NCBI GenBank assembly: GCA_947447975.1 | Contig: CANFLU010000011.1 | Coordinates: forward strand, 1 to 64,000 | From: Comamonadaceae bacterium | GTDB taxonomy: Bacteria > Pseudomonadota > Gammaproteobacteria > Burkholderiales > Burkholderiaceae_C | Direction: 5' to 3' | DNA length: 64,000 nt | Shown: positions 17,351 through 26,119 of the stretch, in pieces | How positions within the stretch are numbered: the first letter of the stretch is position 1 | Layout: each line of letters opens with the position of its first letter | Program-made: the position numbers and the translations under genes | The notes under the pieces: generated by a model | The model's database searches: none | Seen by the model: only the letters and a program-made list of their open reading frames with translations | Told to the model about the DNA's origin: nothing

Positions 17351-20300
17351 ACCAGCCCCCATCCGCCCAAGGCGGCAAGCAGCGCTTGGCCAGCGGTGGC
17401 CGCATAGACCGCAGCAAGCCATTGAGCTTCACGCTGGACGGCTCGCCCTACCAGGGCTTTGCCGGTGATACCCTGGCCTCGACGCTGCTGGCGCATAACG
17501 TGCATTTGGTAGGCCGGTCTTTCAAATACCATCGGCCGCGCGGTATTGTGGGCTCGGGCGTGGAAGAGCCTAATGCCTTGTTCACCCTAGGCGATGGCAG
17601 CACGCGCGAGCCCAATATCGCAGCCACCACCACCGAGCTGGAGCAAGGCCTGCGCGCCCGCACGCAAAACGCCTGGCCCTCGGTCAGCCTAGATTTCATG
17701 GCCATTAACTCCCTGCTCTCGCCGGTGTTTGTGGCCGGGTTTTATTACAAAACCTTTATGGGGCCCACGCGCAAGGCCTGGATGTTTTACGAGCACTTCA
17801 TACGCAAGGCCGCAGGCCTAGGCGCATCGGTGGCGGACTTTGACATCCACCGCTACGACTACCACAACGACTATGTCGATGTGCTGGTGATTGGCTCGGG
17901 TCCTGCCGGTCTGGCCGCCGCGCTGCAAGCGGCGCGCGCCGGTACGGATGTGATGTTGGTCGAGCAAGACTTTGAACTCGGTGGTGCCTTGCTCAATTGC
18001 CCTGCTAGCAGCGCCCAAGCACAGTGGCTGGCGCATATGCTGCAAGAAATCAAGGCGACGGGGCGGGTGCGACTGCTGACCCGCAGCACTTCCTTTGGCA
18101 TCTACGACGGCAACACCGTGGGCGTCATTGAACGCAGCGCGCCTGGCCTTGCCGACCCCGATTTTGGTGTGCCGCGCCAGCGCATGCGCACGGTGCGCGC
18201 CAACGCCATCGTCATGGCCTGCGGTGCTATCGAGCGGCCTTTGGTGTTTGGCGGCAACGACAAACCCGCTGTCATGCTCAGCAGCGCAGTGGGCGCCTAT
18301 GTCAACCGCTATGCAGTGGCTCCGGGTCGGCGTGCGCTGTTTTGCGTGAACAACGACGCCGCTTATGCAGACGCCATTTGCCTGGCCCAGGCCGGTGCGC
18401 AAGTGCAGCTGGTCGACCTGCGCCCCACCACCAACCCAGCGCTTTTGGGCGCGGCTAATAACGTAGGCATCACTGTCCACCACGGCAGCGCGGTTACGCA
18501 AGTGCGCGGATTTCAGCGCGCCAACACCGTGCGCATCGAAGGCTTTGATAGCAACACCGGCCGCGTCATGGGCGGCGCCGCGCACCATGAGGTGGACCTG
18601 GTCGCCATGTCCGGCGGTTGGACGCCTACGGTGCACCTGAGCTCGCACCGCAATGTCAAGCCGGTGTACCGCAGCGATATCGCCTGCTTTGTGCCCGGTG
18701 CTTTTGACCGCGCGCAGTTTGGTGCTGGCAGCATGGTGGGCGAACAAAGCTGGGATGGCGCCATCGCCTCGGGCTGGGCAGCAGGCGCGTACGCGGCCGG
18801 CGTGCTTAGCCTGCACAGCGCGGGCGAGGCGCCCTCGCTGCAAGACGCCTATGGCATGGCCTTTGTGCCGGCCGGGCCGCTGCGTTCGCAACAATCAGGT
18901 GGTAAATCCTTTGTCGATTTCCAGCACGATGTCACCGTCGACGATGTGCAACTCGCACACCGCGAAGGCTATGTGTCGGTAGAGCATCTCAAGCGCTACA
19001 CCACGCTGGGCATGGGCACCGACCAGGGCAAGACCTCCAACCTCAATGGCATGGGCGTGATGGCCACCGCACGCGGAATAGACGTGTCCCTGGCCGGTAC
19101 CACCACTTTCCGCCCGCCCTACACCCCGGCAGCATTAGGGGCTCTGGCCGGGCGCAATGTGCGCAGCCACTTCCAACCCGAGCGCCTGACCGCCATGCAC
19201 GACTGGCATCTGGCCCACGGCGGCGTCAAGATGGAAGCGGGCTACTGGTTACGCCCCCTGTGGTACCGCACGCACGGCGCTAGCTTGTCCGAGGCCTATA
19301 AAGCCGAGATGGATTTTGTGCGCGAGAGCGTGGGCATTGCCGATACCTCCACGCTGGGGAAAATCGACGTGCAAGGCCCGGATGCTGCGGAGTTTTTGGA
19401 CCGGGTGTATGTCAATGGCTACTCCAAACTGGCCGTAGGCAAAGCGCGCTATGGCTTTATGTTGCGCGAGGATGGCATCGTCATGGACGACGGCACCACC
19501 ACGCGCATCAGCGATACCCAGTTTTTCATGACCACCACCACCGCGCAAGCGGCCAAGGTGATGAGCCACCTGGAATTTTTGCTGCAAGTGGTCTGGCCCG
19601 AGTTGCGCGTCACCGTGGCTTCGGTTACCGACCAATGGGCGGCCATGAGTATTGCGGGGCCGCGCACGCGCGAAGTGCTGCAAGCGGCCTTCCCGCACCT
19701 GGACTTTGCCGATGCCGCCCTGCCCTTTATGGGTATCTTGGATACCCTAGGCCAAGGCCCCCTGGCAGGCGTTGCGCTGCGCATTCTGCGCCTGACTTTT
19801 TCGGGCGAACTGGCCTACGAAATCTTTGTGCCCACGCACCACGGCCTGGCGGTGTGGGAGCACCTGATGGAAGCGGGCAAGCCTTGGCAACTGCGGCCCT
19901 ACGGCCTCGAAGCACTGGGTTCGCTGCGCATCGAAAAAGGCCATGTCGTGGGCTCAGAGATGGATGGCCGAACCACCTTGGGCGATATGGGCGCAGGCCG
20001 CATGGCCAGCCAGACCAAAGACTTTTGGGGCAAGGCGCTCAGCCATAGCCCGCATTTGCAAAAATCAGACCGGCCCACCTTGGTCGGCCTGGAAGCCGTG
20101 GACCCGGCGCAGCCGCCCAGCAATGGCGCAATCTTGTTTTTTGCCGATGACGAGATACGCGGCCACGGACGCGGCCACATCACTTCCACCACCTTTAGCA
20201 AAACCGTGGGCAAGGCCATTGGCCTGGGCCTGCTGCAAGGCGGCACCGCGCATGTGGGCCAGGAAGTCGTCGCAGCATCACCTGCAACCGGTCGCCAATA

Positions 20301-20361
20301 CCGACTGCGCGTGGTCGAGCCCTGCTTTATCGACCCGCAAGGAGTGCGTTACCGTGTCTGA
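17347..20361 (+). CDS. soxA: Sarcosine oxidase alpha subunit
   Basis: A 1004-residue protein from the ATG at 17347 in the ATGA overlap with soxD; the longer track start is rejected. The N-terminal SFTLDGSPYQGFAGDTLASTLLAHNVHLVGRSFKYHRPRGIVGSG is the ferredoxin-like/HcnA-type start. A Rossmann NAD motif (VDVLVIGSGPAGLAAALQAARAG) begins near residue 180, and the last 400 residues form a GcvT-like folate-binding domain (GYLAYEIFVPTHHGLAVWEHLMEAG). The length is typical of SoxA. Oxidation of sarcosine here is coupled to formation of 5,10-methylene-THF. Confidence 0.93.
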   Translation: MNQPPSAQGGKQRLASGGRIDRSKPLSFTLDGSPYQGFAGDTLASTLLAHNVHLVGRSFKYHRPRGIVGSGVEEPNALFTLGDGSTREPNIAATTTELEQGLRARTQNAWPSVSLDFMAINSLLSPVFVAGFYYKTFMGPTRKAWMFYEHFIRKAAGLGASVADFDIHRYDYHNDYVDVLVIGSGPAGLAAALQAARAGTDVMLVEQDFELGGALLNCPASSAQAQWLAHMLQEIKATGRVRLLTRSTSFGIYDGNTVGVIERSAPGLADPDFGVPRQRMRTVRANAIVMACGAIERPLVFGGNDKPAVMLSSAVGAYVNRYAVAPGRRALFCVNNDAAYADAICLAQAGAQVQLVDLRPTTNPALLGAANNVGITVHHGSAVTQVRGFQRANTVRIEGFDSNTGRVMGGAAHHEVDLVAMSGGWTPTVHLSSHRNVKPVYRSDIACFVPGAFDRAQFGAGSMVGEQSWDGAIASGWAAGAYAAGVLSLHSAGEAPSLQDAYGMAFVPAGPLRSQQSGGKSFVDFQHDVTVDDVQLAHREGYVSVEHLKRYTTLGMGTDQGKTSNLNGMGVMATARGIDVSLAGTTTFRPPYTPAALGALAGRNVRSHFQPERLTAMHDWHLAHGGVKMEAGYWLRPLWYRTHGASLSEAYKAEMDFVRESVGIADTSTLGKIDVQGPDAAEFLDRVYVNGYSKLAVGKARYGFMLREDGIVMDDGTTTRISDTQFFMTTTTAQAAKVMSHLEFLLQVVWPELRVTVASVTDQWAAMSIAGPRTREVLQAAFPHLDFADAALPFMGILDTLGQGPLAGVALRILRLTFSGELAYEIFVPTHHGLAVWEHLMEAGKPWQLRPYGLEALGSLRIEKGHVVGSEMDGRTTLGDMGAGRMASQTKDFWGKALSHSPHLQKSDRPTLVGLEAVDPAQPPSNGAILFFADDEIRGHGRGHITSTTFSKTVGKAIGLGLLQGGTAHVGQEVVAASPATGRQYRLRVVEPCFIDPQGVRYRV

Positions 20362-20953
20362 TTCCAACACCACAGCTCCCGCCACCCGCAGCCAACCGAC
20401 GCGCAGCGGCCAGTTGCAAGTGCATTTGCGCGTACAAAAGCTGTCTAACTTGACCCAAATTAGCACTTGGTCCAGCAACATAGGCGCCCTAAGTAGCGCG
20501 CTGCATCGTGCTTTGGACTGCGCGCCCCCGCTGCATACGGGCCAATTGGTATCGTGCGCGCTAGGCACGCTGATGCGCAGCGGTCCGTATGAATTTTTGC
20601 TGGTAGGAGACACCGGCCAGCCCGCAAGTGACCGGGTCAGTCTGCTACGCCAGCACGTCAGTGCTGACACCGGTGCCGTGCTGGACCTGAGCCACGCCCG
20701 CGTGCGTGTGAGCGTGCATGGTGACAAAGCGGTGGAGGCCCTCTCCAAACTCTATGCCATAGACTTTAGGCCCGCCGCTTTTGCCAGCGATAGCGTCGCC
20801 CTCACCGGTCACCACCACATCCCCTGCCTGCTGCACCGTTTGGATGCGCAGCATTTCCATGCCTATTACTTCACCACCTATGCACGCGGGCAAATCGATG
20901 CATTAGCGGATGCGGCGCGGGAGTTCGGCGTCGATGTGACGCAGGCCGATTAG
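20354..20953 (+). CDS. soxG: Sarcosine oxidase gamma subunit
   Basis: A 199-residue protein starting at a GTG (20354) that overlaps the end of soxA by eight bases; AAGGAG lies nine bases upstream. The track start is far inside soxA and is wrong. The sequence from SGQLQVHLRVQKLSNLTQISTWSSN on has the weak GcvT-like character of SoxG, which contacts the alpha and beta subunits. Sequence conservation in this subunit is low in general, so the call leans on operon order and length (around 200 residues). Confidence 0.85.
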   Translation: MSDSNTTAPATRSQPTRSGQLQVHLRVQKLSNLTQISTWSSNIGALSSALHRALDCAPPLHTGQLVSCALGTLMRSGPYEFLLVGDTGQPASDRVSLLRQHVSADTGAVLDLSHARVRVSVHGDKAVEALSKLYAIDFRPAAFASDSVALTGHHHIPCLLHRLDAQHFHAYYFTTYARGQIDALADAAREFGVDVTQAD

Positions 20954-20988
20954 GCGTTTACGGCATGGTTTGGGTCTTGTTGGTCACC

Positions 20989-21008
20989 CGTGTAAAACCC
21001 CTTACACG
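20989..21008. terminator. Hairpin after soxG, weak terminator
   Basis: A seven-base stem CGTGTAA/TTACACG with a six-base loop lies 36 bases after the soxG stop and before the convergent LuxR gene. There is no T tract on either strand, so factor-independent termination is uncertain; it may instead be a 3' stabilising hairpin. Confidence 0.4.
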
Positions 21009-21054
21009 CTAGTTGCAGGGCCCTCGCAGCTGCGGCCATAGTGGTCTAAAGCAA

Positions 21055-21720
21055 CTAGGCTAGCGCCTGTGTCTGGGCGCCTAGCAAGTAACGCTTGGTG
21101 GCTTGGGTTCGGTTTCGCACACCCAAACGTCTAAATATTCCCGCCAAATGCGTCCTAACCGTCTCGTCGCTCAGATTGAGGCTTCTGGCGATTTCTTTAT
21201 TGCTATAGCCTTGGGCTAACTCCGCGAGCACCGAGTTTTGTTTGGCAGTCAATTGTTCAAGCTTATAAGGCGCTTGTATGGCCGATCCCATCGGGGGCGG
21301 CGTGAGCCGCTTTGACTCCGATGCGTCAGACGGCAAAGGAACCGGCTGCCGCGTGACGACAAGTGCTTTCGGTGTGGCTGCAATCGAGGCATCCGAGCCA
21401 CCCACATATTTGCAAGCTTCGATGCGTTCTGATTTTTCATCCAAAGTCAGTACTATGACAGGCGTCGGTTGACTGCCACGGTTGAGTGAACCTAAATCAA
21501 TAAGCCCTTGTGCATTGGAAAAATTGTGGCCGACCACGATCATGAGGTATTGGGTTTCAAGCGGCTTCCTATCGCCTAGCAAACCCATGGCCTGAAAAAG
21601 ATTTTTCACTTGTTCAAACCTGGCCCCTTGGCTCTGCACACCTGCCGCGCTGCCAGTGGCCTGCGCCGCGATAAATTGTTTTTCAACGATGGATTCTTTT
21701 TTGCTAATTACGGAATTCAT
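21055..21720 (-). CDS. LuxR-type response regulator with degenerate receiver
   Basis: A 221-residue protein. The last 65 residues are a LuxR HTH: LTAKQNSVLAELAQGYSNKEIARSLNLSDETVRTHLAGIFRRLGVRNRTQATKRY. The first 150 residues look like a degenerate receiver (PVIVLTLDEKSERIEACKYVGGSDASI resembles the late strand/helix of CheY-like domains), with no clear phosphorylatable Asp at the usual place. A Pro/Ser-rich linker joins the two. No histidine kinase gene is adjacent. Its signal and targets are unknown. Confidence 0.72.
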   Translation of the reverse strand: MNSVISKKESIVEKQFIAAQATGSAAGVQSQGARFEQVKNLFQAMGLLGDRKPLETQYLMIVVGHNFSNAQGLIDLGSLNRGSQPTPVIVLTLDEKSERIEACKYVGGSDASIAATPKALVVTRQPVPLPSDASESKRLTPPPMGSAIQAPYKLEQLTAKQNSVLAELAQGYSNKEIARSLNLSDETVRTHLAGIFRRLGVRNRTQATKRYLLGAQTQALA

Positions 21721-22310
21721 AACAACACTGCCTGATGAGGGAGTCAGCCCAATTCACCGCTTAATGCGTGTCAAGCCCAAAGTGGATACTTTGGTGATTT
21801 AGGCGCTTGGTGTGAAGTAAGTTAACGCGGTGAGCGGGGGCCTATAAGGCCTTTGACCCTAGGCCTGGACGGGTAGCAAACTGCACCGCCCCGTAGCCAA
21901 GGTTCTGCCACGGCAGGCGCTATAGGGCTGCCTTGCCGGTTTTCCAAACGGTTTGTAGTTTTTTGATACACAACATTTCCTTATTGCATTTAGCAAGTTC
22001 AGGAAAAAGACTGACAGACAGCATGTGTCCGTCCCATCTAGCGGCCCCGCTGACCTTGCGCCAGTAATTAGCGCTTTAGTTCGGTGGCTTTGCGTCGCCG
22101 GTTTTCACCGGGTTTGCCCTTCAATTCTCTTTTTCATCGGCCAAGGGCTGTACCGACACCGTAGTATATCCCATGGTAAATAATGCCGGCCAACCCCCAA
22201 GGCTTTTGCCGATGGTCGCTTGTCCACGGTAAATATCGGCTCCGAGACTTGGGCCCTCATCTGCCTAGTTTTCGCGCATTGATTGAGGTGACTACGTTTT
22301 GCGAGGTGAG
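21721..22310. other. 590-base intergenic region
   Basis: Between the LuxR gene (minus) and the deacetylase gene (plus). It is more AT-rich in parts than its neighbours. I see no tRNA, riboswitch or gene here. The hairpin around 22099 (GCCGGTTTTCACCGG) is short. It presumably carries the promoters of both divergent genes. Confidence 0.5.
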
Positions 22311-23240
22311 ATGCAGGCTTTCTATAGCGATCAATTTGTGCTTCCCCTACCTCAGGGGCACCGATTTCCCATGGCCAAGTACGCCATGCTGCGCGATGCA
22401 TTGGTGGGGCATTTCCCGGATATCCAGTTGCTGCAAGCACCGCGCGCCAGTGATGCGGAGCTGCTGCGCGTCCATGCGCCGGTCTATGTGTCCGGCATTG
22501 CCGATGGCACGGTACCAGCGGCCGTCATGCGCGAGATAGGTTTTCCGTGGAGCCAGGCCATGGCGGAGCGGGCACGCAGATCGGTCGGTGCGACCGTCGC
22601 GGCCGCGCGCTCGGCATTGCGCCAAGGTATCAGCGCCAACCTAGCGGGCGGAACGCACCACGCTTATGCGGACAAGGGCGGCGGCTTTTGTGTCTTTAAC
22701 GACGTGGCAGTGGCCGCCCGCGTGATGCAAGCGGCACAGCGCCGTAAGGGCCGCGAACTGCAAGTCGCGGTGATAGACCTGGATGTACACCAAGGCAATG
22801 GCACGGCGCGGATTTTTCAAGACGATACCTCGGTGTTCACTTTGTCAATGCATGGTGAAAAGAACTTCCCCTTTCGAAAGGAAACCGGCGACCTGGATGT
22901 GGGTCTGCCAGACGGAACCGGTGACGGGGATTACCTTGCGGCGCTGGACAATGCACTGCAGGCCTTAGCGCGACACTGCACGCCGCAACTGGTTTTTTAC
23001 CTGGCAGGCGCCGATGCCCATGAAGGGGATCGCCTGGGACGCCTAAAGCTGAGTTACCTGGGTATGCAGGCGCGGGATCAGCGGGTACTGGACTGGTGCT
23101 TAGCGCGACGCATTCCCTTGGTGCTGCTCATGGCTGGGGGGTATGGCGTACAGATAGAAACCACGGTACAGGTGCAGTTGGCCACTTACGGCTTGGCCTA
23201 CGCGCATTGGCAGCAATGGCAGGCCCAGTGCGCACGATAG
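22311..23240 (+). CDS. Histone deacetylase family / acetylpolyamine amidohydrolase-like
   Basis: A 309-residue zinc hydrolase of the arginase-like HDAC fold. It starts at the ATG at 22311 with GAGG upstream. Zinc and catalytic motifs are visible: NLAGGTHHAYADKGGGFCVFNDVAVA (His-His pair and the substrate loop), VAVIDLDVHQGNGTARIF (Asp and His zinc ligands) and VFYLAGADAHEGDRLGRLKLS (the third Asp). Bacterial family members deacetylate small acetylated amines such as acetylpolyamines or acetylated proteins such as acetyl-CoA synthetase. The window also contains a putrescine operon, so an acetylpolyamine substrate is plausible but the two are 15 kb apart. Confidence 0.83.
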   Translation: MQAFYSDQFVLPLPQGHRFPMAKYAMLRDALVGHFPDIQLLQAPRASDAELLRVHAPVYVSGIADGTVPAAVMREIGFPWSQAMAERARRSVGATVAAARSALRQGISANLAGGTHHAYADKGGGFCVFNDVAVAARVMQAAQRRKGRELQVAVIDLDVHQGNGTARIFQDDTSVFTLSMHGEKNFPFRKETGDLDVGLPDGTGDGDYLAALDNALQALARHCTPQLVFYLAGADAHEGDRLGRLKLSYLGMQARDQRVLDWCLARRIPLVLLMAGGYGVQIETTVQVQLATYGLAYAHWQQWQAQCAR

Positions 23241-23335
23241 CGCCAACCCAGCAGCACCGCAACCGTGCAGCCCCTTGCGCCACCAGAAATTTCGGGTGCT
23301 GCAGATGCCACGGCACAGCAGGGGCGCGACCCCAC

Positions 23336-24382
23336 CTAAGCTAACGTCGCCATATCGATCACAAAGCGGTATTTCACGTCGTTCTTTTGCATCCGCCCAT
23401 AGGCCGCATTGATGTCAGCGACCTTGATCAGTTCGATGTCCGAAACAATGCCGTGCGCGGCACAAAACGCCAGCATTTCCTGGGTTTCCTGGATGCCCCC
23501 CACCAGCGAGCCGGCGATGTTGCGGCGCCCCAGAATCAGGGGGCGGGTATTGAGCTGGGCGTTAGGCCCGATAGCACCTACGATGCACATGGTGCCGTCG
23601 ACTTTGAGCAGACCCATATACGAGTTGAAGTCATGCGGCACCGGAATGGTGTTGAGCAGAAAATCAAACTGATTGGCCATAGCCAGCATGGCCTGGGCGT
23701 CTGTGGAAAGAAGTACCTCATTGGCACCCAGGCGCATAGCATCGGCCGCTTTGCCGGGAGAGGTCGTGATCATCACGGTCTTGGCGCCCATCGCATGCGC
23801 CAGTTTGATGCCCATATGACCCAATCCACCCAGGCCAATGACGCCGACGGTCATGCCCGGTCCGATGCCCCAATGGCGTAGCGGCGAATAGCTCGTGATC
23901 CCGGCGCACAGCAGCGGAGCGGCGGCTGCCGCATCAAGGCCTTCCGGCAGGGAAAGCACAAAGTCTTGGCCCACAACAATGCTTTTGGAATACCCGCCTT
24001 GGGTGTAGCCGCCAGGGTCTGCGCTAGGGCTCCCATAGGTGAGGGTATAGCCACTGAGGCAATACTGCTCCATATGGTCTGCGCATGATGAACAGGTACC
24101 GCAGGCGCCGACAAAGCAACCTACGGCCACGGCCTGGCCGGGTGCAAAGCGTGTGACCTGCGTCCCCACGGCGCGCACGCGCCCCACAATTTCATGCCCT
24201 GGAACGATGGGGTACACGCTGCGGCCCCAATCATTTTTAGCGATATGTAAATCGGTATGGCAAATTCCGCAATAGTCAATGTCAATGTGGACATCCTGCG
24301 GGCCGACCGCGCGGCGCTCAATCAGTAACGGCGCCAATGGCGTAGTGGCACTGTGGGCTGCGATGCTAGGTGTAGGGAGCAA
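23336..24382 (-). CDS. Zinc alcohol dehydrogenase, YahK/cinnamyl type
   Basis: A 348-residue zinc-dependent MDR dehydrogenase. The catalytic zinc site (DYCGICHTDLHIAKND and GHEIVGRVRAVG), a structural zinc loop (GTCSSCADHMEQYC) and the NADP Rossmann motif VIGLGGLGHMGIKLAHAMG are present. The usual length of this family is 350. The track start at 24382 is a TTG with AAGGA seven bases before it; the first ATG downstream is inside the conserved fold. Such enzymes reduce aldehydes to alcohols with NADPH. No neighbour fixes a physiological substrate. Confidence 0.87.
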   Translation of the reverse strand: MLPTPSIAAHSATTPLAPLLIERRAVGPQDVHIDIDYCGICHTDLHIAKNDWGRSVYPIVPGHEIVGRVRAVGTQVTRFAPGQAVAVGCFVGACGTCSSCADHMEQYCLSGYTLTYGSPSADPGGYTQGGYSKSIVVGQDFVLSLPEGLDAAAAAPLLCAGITSYSPLRHWGIGPGMTVGVIGLGGLGHMGIKLAHAMGAKTVMITTSPGKAADAMRLGANEVLLSTDAQAMLAMANQFDFLLNTIPVPHDFNSYMGLLKVDGTMCIVGAIGPNAQLNTRPLILGRRNIAGSLVGGIQETQEMLAFCAAHGIVSDIELIKVADINAAYGRMQKNDVKYRFVIDMATLA

Positions 24383-24481
24383 GGACCATCCTTCAAGACA
24401 CTGTTGTATGGAAAGCTGGTAATGTACCGGTAGAAAGCACGCGATTACCGGCAGATAAGCCTTTGGCCGTACATTTATTCG

Positions 24482-25276
24482 CTAGGGTGCAGGAAACAAT
24501 TCGTCAATACGGCCCGTTTGGTAATACACCCAGAGTCCTACGTATTCATGGACTGCTGACTCGATGTTGGACAGCGCCGTACCGGCCGTGCGCGGGACAT
24601 ACCACTGCCGGTTTTTGCCGGTGGACTTAAATGCCACGGGGTAAGGAATCACGTCAAAGCCGGCTTTGCGAAACAGACCCATGGAGCGCGGCATGTGCGC
24701 GGCCGAGGTCACTAGCAGCCATTTTTCGCCCGGCTTAGGGTGCACCAGGTCCCGGGTAAAAACCGCGTTTTCATGCGTATTGCGCGAGGCTTCTTCGTAC
24801 AGCACCTGACCGCGATCGATGTTGGCATCACGCCACAGTAAACGCACTTTGTCACTTTCCTTGAGCGGCCCGGCTTGGAGCGAACCACTTCCGCCGGTAA
24901 AAACCAGGCGCGCGCCGGGGTAGCGCCGCACCAGGTTGACCGGTGCCAGCAGGCGCTCCGCTTCACCATTGATGGAGAGATAACCCTGCCCCCCGCTGAA
25001 GACTTCATCCACCGCACCGCCCAAAACAATGATGCCATCGACGCGGCTGGGCAGCTTTGTCGGTGCGGGAAAACGGGTTTCAAGGGGAACCAGTAGCTCG
25101 TTGCCGACGGGAAAAACCAACATCGACAACAAAATGCCCAGCAACAGTTGGATCACGCGTAAAGGCCAGTGGCGCTTGCCTGCCTGGGGCCAAAACGTCA
25201 GGGCGAAGCCCCCTACCACCAGCATATGTACTGGCGAAGCCAAGTAGCCGGCGATCTTGGAAAGTTCAAAAAACAT
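24482..25276 (-). CDS. YdcF/ElyC-type DUF218 protein
   Basis: A 264-residue protein (ATG at 25276; the track TTG adds one residue). Two N-terminal membrane segments (ASPVHMLVVGGFALTF and VIQLLLGILLSMLVFPVG) precede a DUF218 domain: VDGIIVLGGAV near residue 81, then VFTGGSGS, EEASRNTHENAV and LLVTSAAHMPRSMGLFRKAGFDVIPYPV. In E. coli ElyC this family affects peptidoglycan precursor flux. A role in envelope synthesis is inferred from the family. Confidence 0.85.
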   Translation of the reverse strand: MFFELSKIAGYLASPVHMLVVGGFALTFWPQAGKRHWPLRVIQLLLGILLSMLVFPVGNELLVPLETRFPAPTKLPSRVDGIIVLGGAVDEVFSGGQGYLSINGEAERLLAPVNLVRRYPGARLVFTGGSGSLQAGPLKESDKVRLLWRDANIDRGQVLYEEASRNTHENAVFTRDLVHPKPGEKWLLVTSAAHMPRSMGLFRKAGFDVIPYPVAFKSTGKNRQWYVPRTAGTALSNIESAVHEYVGLWVYYQTGRIDELFPAP

Positions 25277-25363
25277 CAATAACTCACATTCTTTTTATTA
25301 CGAAAAGCACCTGTGTAAACTCACGAAAAAACACGCAAACTCGCATAAATCGGTGAAAGCACC

Positions 25364-25993
25364 ATGAAAAACGCATTTACGGCCACGTTCTTTTGTCTAT
25401 TGGCCGCCCAATCGAGTTTCGCCATCGATAACGAAACCCTTAAATCCACAGTCGTGGCTGCAGGTATTTTGACCAATTCGTTTGCGATACTGAATAGAAA
25501 TGCTTTGGATTGTAAAAATAATTTCCAAATTGGTTATCAGGCTGCCAAGGACGAGGAGCTGTCCTCGCACTCGGTGAATTTCTCGTCTATGGATTGCAAA
25601 CTGGGCGCTACCACCCTGCTGCCGCAGTCCCTGTCTTTTGACATACTTCCAACGCTCTCGGGGTCCGTCTGGAATGCGGATGCGGGGCCTTATGCCAAAC
25701 AGGCGTTTTCGCTCGCTTTGATCCCCATGGGGCGCTACGGACTCCAAGTGGGCTCGGCGATCGTAGATTTCAGCGTCGGCCTGGGGCCTACCCTCGTGAG
25801 CGAAACGGATATTGGCACGCGCCAAAAATCTACCAATTTCCAATTTACCGATGAAATGGGCTTCGGTATTTCAGACCTGAACCAACGCGCACGCCTGGCC
25901 TTTACTTATCGCCACGTCAGCAATGCCGATATCAAATTGCCCAATAACGGCGTGAATTTCCTGGGCCTGGGGCTGACGCTGAAGGTCGATTAA
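25364..25993 (+). CDS. PagL-like lipid A 3-O-deacylase
   Basis: A 209-residue outer-membrane beta-barrel-like protein with a signal peptide ending near SSFA. Its C-terminal block AFTYRHVSNADIKLPNNGVNFLGLGLTL matches the catalytic region of PagL, where a His and Ser two residues apart (HVS here) form the active site and an N-terminal-like Asn-Gly follows. PagL removes the 3-O acyl chain from lipid A in the outer membrane, lowering endotoxicity and altering membrane properties. The AAGCACC region before the ATG has no clear site. Overall identity to PagL over the first half looks low. Confidence 0.72.
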   Translation: MKNAFTATFFCLLAAQSSFAIDNETLKSTVVAAGILTNSFAILNRNALDCKNNFQIGYQAAKDEELSSHSVNFSSMDCKLGATTLLPQSLSFDILPTLSGSVWNADAGPYAKQAFSLALIPMGRYGLQVGSAIVDFSVGLGPTLVSETDIGTRQKSTNFQFTDEMGFGISDLNQRARLAFTYRHVSNADIKLPNNGVNFLGLGLTLKVD

Positions 25994-26013
25994 TCCGCAG
26001 GGCCGTCAGAGGC

Positions 26014-26061
26014 TAGGGCCCATGCCCTAAGGGCGTGTTCGCAGCCAGTCTGGGGGCGAAC
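26014..26061. repeat. Two hairpins after the pagL-like gene
   Basis: TAGGGC-CCAT-GCCCTA is followed by GTTCGC and GCGAAC arms around 13 bases. There is no T tract. They lie between the convergent ends of the PagL-like gene and the esterase and may act as a weak terminator. Confidence 0.4.
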
Positions 26062-26119
26062 GCAGGCAAGTTGTTCCCTGCGTCCTCGCGCAAGGCCCTC
26101 ACGGCCACACCGCGCCCCG

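Noticed and set aside
20954-21054. Riboswitch after the sox operon
   Set aside because: Only a simple hairpin is present, and it is downstream of the genes.
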